The notes under the pieces are model-generated. The model saw nothing but the letters and a program-made list of their open reading frames with translations. It made no database searches and was not told the DNA's origin. Below are positions 59,834 through 64,000 of a stretch of DNA of 64,000 nt, in pieces. The first letter of the stretch is position 1. Each line of letters opens with the position of its first letter. A program made the position numbers and the translations under genes. Origin of the DNA: Microbispora sp. ZYX-F-249 (GTDB lineage: Bacteria; Actinomycetota; Actinomycetes; Streptosporangiales; Streptosporangiaceae); NCBI RefSeq assembly GCF_039649665.1, contig NZ_JBDJAW010000003.1:248001-312000 (forward strand), in the 5' to 3' direction.

Positions 59834-59837
59834 CTAG
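59834..59837. repeat. CTAG target-site duplication, right copy
   Basis: CTAG directly abuts the right inverted repeat. The TAG on the minus strand is the stop codon of NAD kinase, so the insertion preserved the gene end. Confidence 0.8.
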
Positions 59838-60697
59838 TCGACCTCGGCGCTGCCGTTCACGCGGAGCTTGCGGCGGGCCCGCTCGTAGAAGGTGGTCGTC
59901 CCCAGCCGTACGACGCGGGCGGCGGCGCGCAGCGCGGTCACGGTGAGCCGGTCGCCGGGGCACAGGTGGCCGCCGATCATGCCGTCGACCTCCATCGCGA
60001 GCTGCCCGCTGGTGGAGAGCACGTCGAGCGTCACCTCCTCGTCCGCCGACAGGACCAGCGCCCGGTTGAACGCCGAGTGGGCGGCGGCGGGGACGACGAG
60101 GAAGCCCTCGACGGTCGGGGAGACGATCGGGCCGCCCGCCGAGAAGCTGTACGCGGTGGACCCGGTGGAGGTGGAGACGATCACGGCGTCGGCGGCGTAC
60201 CGGACGAACGGCTCGCCGTAGACGGAGACGGAGACGGCGGCGAGCCCGTCGCCGGGGATGCGCACGAGGGCGATGTCGTTGAACGCCGTCACCATCCGGC
60301 CGTCGTGGCTCGTCGCCCGGACGGCCATGCGGGGCTCGACCGTGTATCTGTGCTCGTCGATCGCCGACAGCGCGGGCGCGAGATCGTCCACGTCGATCTC
60401 CGCGAGGAAGCCGAGCCGTCCCAGGTTCACCCCGAGGACGGGGGTCGGCCGCCCGGCGATCAGGCGCATCGTGCGCAGCATCGTGCCGTCGCCGCCGAGG
60501 CTGACGAGAAGGTCGGACCGCCGCACCAGGGCCGGGGCGTCCACCGCGACCGCGCTGCAGTCGATGCGTCCCACCTCGTCGGGCAGTCCGAGCACCGTGA
60601 CGTCCCGTTTGCGCGCCCACTCGACGATCGTGTCGATCGCCTCCTTGGAGTCGCGCTGCGGGTGCAGGACGAGACCCACGGTGCTGACCATGCCCAT
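59834..60697 (-). CDS. nadK: NAD kinase
   Basis: A 287-residue ATP:NAD phosphotransferase of typical length. The GGDGT motif (SLGGDGTMLRTM) binds the nucleotide phosphate, and GVNLGRLGFLAEID and STSTGSTAYSFSAGGPIVSP are the conserved NAD-site loops. It supplies NADP. ATG 60697 is the start; an ATG two codons later is possible. Its stop codon is part of the CTAG duplication of the IS element, which is inserted just behind it. Confidence 0.93.
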   Translation of the reverse strand: MGMVSTVGLVLHPQRDSKEAIDTIVEWARKRDVTVLGLPDEVGRIDCSAVAVDAPALVRRSDLLVSLGGDGTMLRTMRLIAGRPTPVLGVNLGRLGFLAEIDVDDLAPALSAIDEHRYTVEPRMAVRATSHDGRMVTAFNDIALVRIPGDGLAAVSVSVYGEPFVRYAADAVIVSTSTGSTAYSFSAGGPIVSPTVEGFLVVPAAAHSAFNRALVLSADEEVTLDVLSTSGQLAMEVDGMIGGHLCPGDRLTVTALRAAARVVRLGTTTFYERARRKLRVNGSAEVD

Positions 60698-60735
60698 GCC
60701 CCAACTGTACGGCCCGGCCCGGGGCGCGGCCGCTC

Positions 60736-62163
60736 TCAGGCCGCGAGGGGCAGGTAGACCCGGAACCGCGTGTCGCCGGGGCGCGACTCCACCCGGATGT
60801 CCCCGTGGTGCTTGTTGACGACGATCCGATAGGAGATGTCCAGGCCGAGGCCGGTGCCCTCACCGACGGGCTTGGTGGTGAAGAACGGCTCGAAGATGCG
60901 GGGCCGGACCTCGGGCGGGATGCCGGCGCCGGTGTCGCCGACCTCGACGATCAGATGGCCGTCCTTGCGCCGGGTGCGGAGGGTCAGCGTGCCCGCGCCG
61001 TCCATCGCGCCGAGCGCGTTGTCGATGAGGTTGGTCCACACCTGGTTGAGCTCCGCCGCGTACGCGGGGATGGGCGGCAGCGACCGGTCGTACTCCTTGA
61101 CCGTGCGCACGCCCTCGGGGATCTTGCCGTGCAGCATGGTCAGCGTGGCGTCGAGCAGGTCGTGCACGTCGACGGTCTGGTGCGGGGCGCGGTCGAGCTG
61201 GGAGTACTGCTTGGCGGCGGCGACCAGGCCGGAGATCCGGTTGACCGTGTCGTCGATCTCGGACATCAGCAGCTCGGTGTCGACGGTGTAGGTGAGCCAC
61301 CGGACCGCCGGCTCCAGGTTGTCCTCGCCCACCGCCCCGGCGATCTGGTCGAGCCAGACCGCGTCGACGCCCCCGGCGACCAGCGTGGCCGCCAGGTCCC
61401 AGCCCCCGACGATGTCGTGGTCGTCCAGCCAGTCGGCGACCGCGTCCTCGGCGTCGGAGCGCGCCAGCGGGGACAGTTCGGGGGCGGACGCGGCGCGCTT
61501 GACCGCGTCCTCCTGCAGCTCCACGAGGTCGTGCAGCTGGCTGCCGTCCAGCCGCCCGTCGGCGATCATCGCGAGCTTCTGCCGCATGCCGGCGACCCGC
61601 CCGCGCAGCGCGGACGTGGCGCGCACGGCGGCGGCCGCCGGGTTGTTCAGCTCGTGCGTCAGCCCGGCCGACAGCGAGCCGAGCGCGAGCAGCCGCTCCC
61701 GTTCGCCGACGATCGTCTGCGTGGCGCGCATGCCGAGGAACAACCCCTCCAGCAGGTGCATCGCCATCGGGAACCACTCCCGCACGCACGCCCCGATGAC
61801 CTCGGCCGGCAGCACGAAGAACTCGGCGTCGGTGAGCGCGGTCAGCGTGTTGAGGTAGAGCTGGGAGAACTCGCCGGTGATGTACGCCTGGGTGGCGCCG
61901 CCGTACACGCCGCGCTGGTCGGTGCGGCTCACCTCGACCTCGTCGCCCTGCACCCGCCTGCTCATCGCGACCGCGCCGCTCAGCAGCACGAAGAAGCAGG
62001 TCGCCGGCTCGCCCTCCTGGAAGACGCTGGTCCCGGCGAGCCGGCGCTCCACCCGGCCCGCCTCCGACAACTGGGTGAGCTGCGCCTCGTTCAGCGCCTC
62101 GAACAGGAAGAGCGTGCGCAGCTCGCCGGGCGGCAGGGTCGGCTCACTCGGATGGTCGGTCAT
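60736..62163 (-). CDS. Soluble histidine kinase with N-terminal cyclic-nucleotide-binding domain
   Basis: A 475-residue protein without membrane segments. Residues about 15-140 are a CRP/cNMP fold ([40 protein letters not shown]). Then come the HisKA helix with [18 protein letters not shown] (phospho-His) and an ATPase domain with N box [11 protein letters not shown]1 DTGAGIP and G2 [12 protein letters not shown]. It should sense a ligand in the cytoplasm. ATG 62163 overlaps the preceding receiver-reductase gene by four bases (ATGA), so the two form a two-component unit. Confidence 0.88.
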   Translation of the reverse strand: MTDHPSEPTLPPGELRTLFLFEALNEAQLTQLSEAGRVERRLAGTSVFQEGEPATCFFVLLSGAVAMSRRVQGDEVEVSRTDQRGVYGGATQAYITGEFSQLYLNTLTALTDAEFFVLPAEVIGACVREWFPMAMHLLEGLFLGMRATQTIVGERERLLALGSLSAGLTHELNNPAAAAVRATSALRGRVAGMRQKLAMIADGRLDGSQLHDLVELQEDAVKRAASAPELSPLARSDAEDAVADWLDDHDIVGGWDLAATLVAGGVDAVWLDQIAGAVGEDNLEPAVRWLTYTVDTELLMSEIDDTVNRISGLVAAAKQYSQLDRAPHQTVDVHDLLDATLTMLHGKIPEGVRTVKEYDRSLPPIPAYAAELNQVWTNLIDNALGAMDGAGTLTLRTRRKDGHLIVEVGDTGAGIPPEVRPRIFEPFFTTKPVGEGTGLGLDISYRIVVNKHHGDIRVESRPGDTRFRVYLPLAA

Positions 62164-63818
62164 CTGTCCTCCAGATAGCGGTGCACGAGTGAGACCGCCA
62201 TGGCGCCCTCTCCCACGGCCGAGGCGACCCGCTTGACCGAACCGGCCCGCACGTCGCCGGCCGCGAAGACGCCGGGCATGCTCGACTCCAGGTGGTAGGG
62301 GTCCCTGGAGGGCGTCCAGCCGGGCGGGCGGCGGCCGTCCGCGAGCAGGTCGCTGCCGGTCAGCACGTAGCCGCCTCCGTCGCGGGCGACCACGTCGCCG
62401 AGCCAGTCGGTGCGCGGTTCCGCCCCGATGAAGACGAACAGCCACGACGCGGGCACGGACGTCGTCCGGCCGGTCCGCCCGTCGCACAGGATCAGGCGCT
62501 CCAGGTGGTCGCGGCCCTCGCCGCCGACCACCTGGGTGTGCGGATGGACCTCGATCGCCGCAATGGCCTCGATCTGGTCGATCAGGTAGCGCGACATCGA
62601 CCGGGTGAGGTCGTCGCCCCGGATGAGGATGTGCACCTTGCGGGCGAACCGGGAGAAGTACACCGCCGCCTGCCCGGCCGAGTTCGCCCCGCCCACGATG
62701 TAGACCTCTTCGCCGGCGCAGCTCGGGGCCTCGGTGGCGGCCGCGCCGTAGAAGACGCCCCGGCCGGTCAGGCCGGCCAGGCCGGGCGCGTCCAAGAGCC
62801 GGTACGACACGCCGGTCGCGAGCACGACCGTGTGCGCCGTCACGGCGGTGCCGTCGACGAAGCGCAGCACGGTGGCCGAGCCGCTGCGTTCGAGGCCGAC
62901 GACCTCGCGGGTGGTGAGCAGTTCGGCCTCGAACTTCAGCGCCTGCCTGCGGGCCCGGTCGGTGAGCTGGGCGCCGGAGACCCCGTCGGGGAAGCCGAGG
63001 TAGTTCTCGATGCGGCTGCTCTGCCCGGCCTGCCCGCCGGTGGCCCGCTGCTCCACGAGCAGGGTGCGCAGCCCCTCGGACGCGCCGTACACGGCGGCGC
63101 CGAGGCCCGCGGGGCCCGCGCCGATCACGGCGAGGTCGTAGAGCTCCGAGGCCGGGGTGGTGGCCATGCCGACGTGCGCGGCGAGATCGGCCTCCGTGGG
63201 CCGCGCCAGGGCCTTGCCGTCCGTGGTGATCACCACCGGCACGTCCGTCTCGCCCATCCCGGCGGCGGCCAGCAGTCGCGCGCCCTCGGCCTCGTCGGCA
63301 CGCAGCCAGCGGTACGGCACGAGGTTGCGGGCCAGGAAGTCGCGCACCGCGAACGACTGCGCCGACCAGCGATGGCCCACGATCTTGGTCTCCGGCATCG
63401 TCACGACGGGGGTGGCGAGCCAGGACTCCAGCAGCGCGTCCAGCACCGGATAGAGCTTCTCCTCCGGCGGGTTCCACGGCTTGAGCAGGTAGTGGTCGAG
63501 GTCGACGATGTTGATCGCGCTGATGGCGGCGTCCGTGTCCGCGTACGCGGTCAGCAGCACTCTGCGCGCCAGCGGGAAGACGTCCATGGCGGCCTCGAGG
63601 AACTCGATGCCGTTCATCTGGGGCATCCGGTAGTCGGCCAGGATGACGGCGACCTGCTCGCCGCGCAGCTTGATCTCGCGCAGCGCTTCGAGCGCGCTGG
63701 GGCCGGACTCGGCCCGGATCACGCGGTAGCGGTCGCCGTATCGGCGGCGGACGTCACGAGCCACCGCCCGGGAGACGGAAGGGTCGTCGTCGACGGTGAG
63801 GATCGCGGCATTCTGCAC
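62160..63818 (-). CDS. Receiver domain - glutaredoxin-like - FAD-dependent disulfide-reductase-like fusion
   Basis: A 552-residue fusion. Residues 1-125 are a response-regulator receiver (LTVDDDPSV, phospho-Asp in LADYRMP, LLKPWN). Residues about 140-215 resemble a glutaredoxin-like domain without a CxxC. From about 220 there is a thioredoxin-reductase-like flavoprotein: VIGAGPAGLGAAVY (FAD), VLATGVSYRLLDAPG, IVGGANSAGQAAVYFSRFA (NADPH) and VFAAGDVRAGSVKR. The redox CxxC is replaced by YGAAATEAPSC, so disulfide exchange is unlikely. The start is GTG 63818. The histidine kinase follows in a four-base overlap. Phosphorylation may control an NAD(P)H-dependent flavoenzyme. Confidence 0.85.
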   Translation of the reverse strand: MQNAAILTVDDDPSVSRAVARDVRRRYGDRYRVIRAESGPSALEALREIKLRGEQVAVILADYRMPQMNGIEFLEAAMDVFPLARRVLLTAYADTDAAISAINIVDLDHYLLKPWNPPEEKLYPVLDALLESWLATPVVTMPETKIVGHRWSAQSFAVRDFLARNLVPYRWLRADEAEGARLLAAAGMGETDVPVVITTDGKALARPTEADLAAHVGMATTPASELYDLAVIGAGPAGLGAAVYGASEGLRTLLVEQRATGGQAGQSSRIENYLGFPDGVSGAQLTDRARRQALKFEAELLTTREVVGLERSGSATVLRFVDGTAVTAHTVVLATGVSYRLLDAPGLAGLTGRGVFYGAAATEAPSCAGEEVYIVGGANSAGQAAVYFSRFARKVHILIRGDDLTRSMSRYLIDQIEAIAAIEVHPHTQVVGGEGRDHLERLILCDGRTGRTTSVPASWLFVFIGAEPRTDWLGDVVARDGGGYVLTGSDLLADGRRPPGWTPSRDPYHLESSMPGVFAAGDVRAGSVKRVASAVGEGAMAVSLVHRYLEDR

Positions 63819-63860
63819 ATCTCACACGGTACTGGCGGATCTCCGGCGGATGGCACTCCT

Positions 63861-63874
63861 AGGACATAGGTCCC
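63861..63874. promoter_or_regulatory. DosR-like box
   Basis: On the minus strand GGGACCTATGTCCT (63874-63861) agrees with the DosR/DevR core GGGACTWWAGTCCC at 11 of 14 positions. It lies between the fusion gene and the CBS gene. Confidence 0.35.
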
Positions 63875-63947
63875 ATAGTGCGGTGACGTTCGCCGGTCGT
63901 TCCGTCACCGGTCCTGGCCAAGGCTGGGGGAGACGAAGGAGGACGCC

Positions 63948-64000
63948 ATGCCGATGACCGTCCGGGACGTCATGAACAGGTTCGTGGTGGCGGTCGAGGC
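63948..64000 (+). CDS. CBS-domain protein (partial, N-terminus only)
   Basis: The first 17 codons read MPMTVRDVMNRFVVAVE, the start of a CBS domain of the small stress-type proteins such as mycobacterial Hrp1. GAAGGAGGACGCC precedes ATG 63948. The rest lies beyond the window. It is divergent from the receiver-reductase gene, 129 bases away. Confidence 0.7.
   Translation, partial: MPMTVRDVMNRFVVAVE

Overview
The window is very GC-rich DNA (third codon positions almost all G or C) with frequent GTG starts, four-base stop/start overlaps and purine-rich ribosome binding sites. The gene families point to a filamentous actinobacterium: GntR/Das-type chitin-sugar uptake, F420-dependent LLM-class oxidoreductase, a GPGG-type small membrane protein, DUF6458 and DUF6328 proteins, and an XRE regulator divergent from a tiny partner protein. 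The mix fits Streptosporangiales (Streptosporangium, Nonomuraea or Microbispora relatives) best. That is inference from gene content, not a database result.

Layout. 1-5.6 kb: tail of a sugar ABC importer (binding protein, two permeases), a LacI regulator with an operator just upstream of it, an IclR regulator and an MFS exporter carrying a 15-bp minisatellite. 5.6-12.5 kb: Uma2-type protein, an amidohydrolase/cysteine-dioxygenase pair, small membrane proteins, an OmpR-type two-component system, OsmC, then a 1.1-kb non-coding stretch with strong RNA-like inverted repeats ahead of a secreted protein. 12.6-23.2 kb: tRNA-Lys(CTT), GNAT, NhaA, P450, a small DUF-like protein, aldose epimerase, an RsbW-like ATPase behind a CebR-type palindrome, kinase, ChaB, and a WYL regulator divergent from a UvrA-like ABC ATPase.

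23.2-32.3 kb is the most coherent accessory block: a bifunctional HldE-like heptose kinase/adenylyltransferase, a small membrane protein, an SDR and a transketolase in one run, facing two GT9 (heptosyltransferase-like) enzymes and one GT4 enzyme. Transketolase can supply sedoheptulose 7-phosphate, the ADP-heptose precursor, so the block may make and transfer heptose in a Gram-positive. 33-42.3 kb: BON/metallophosphoesterase pair, small membrane proteins, a second identical tRNA-Lys, a nucleotidyltransferase, a 2H-phosphoesterase/ASCH fusion, a DUF2786 protein and a frameshifted protein with a HEPN-like RNxxxH motif. 42.5-49.1 kb is a Das-like chitooligosaccharide operon: GntR/UTRA regulator, lipoprotein, two permeases and GH20 hexosaminidase, with a dre-like operator, followed by a frameshifted CBM3-GH16 gene.

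49.1-58.8 kb: class II aldolase, HAD hydrolase, XRE regulator and partner, an orphan HsdR-N-like nuclease, a PadR operon, an AlkB gene behind a possible SOS box, and an aldo/keto reductase. 59-64 kb: a 748-bp internally deleted IS481-family element inserted in a CTAG target exactly at the stop codon of NAD kinase. Beyond it lies a two-component pair in which a cNMP-domain histidine kinase overlaps a receiver-flavoprotein reductase, and then the start of a CBS-domain gene.

Three coding regions (HEPN-like protein, CBM3-GH16, transposase) each appear to lack a single base. These may be genuine decay or assembly errors. Neither ABC importer has its own ATPase gene here, so both probably use a shared MsiK-type ATPase encoded elsewhere.
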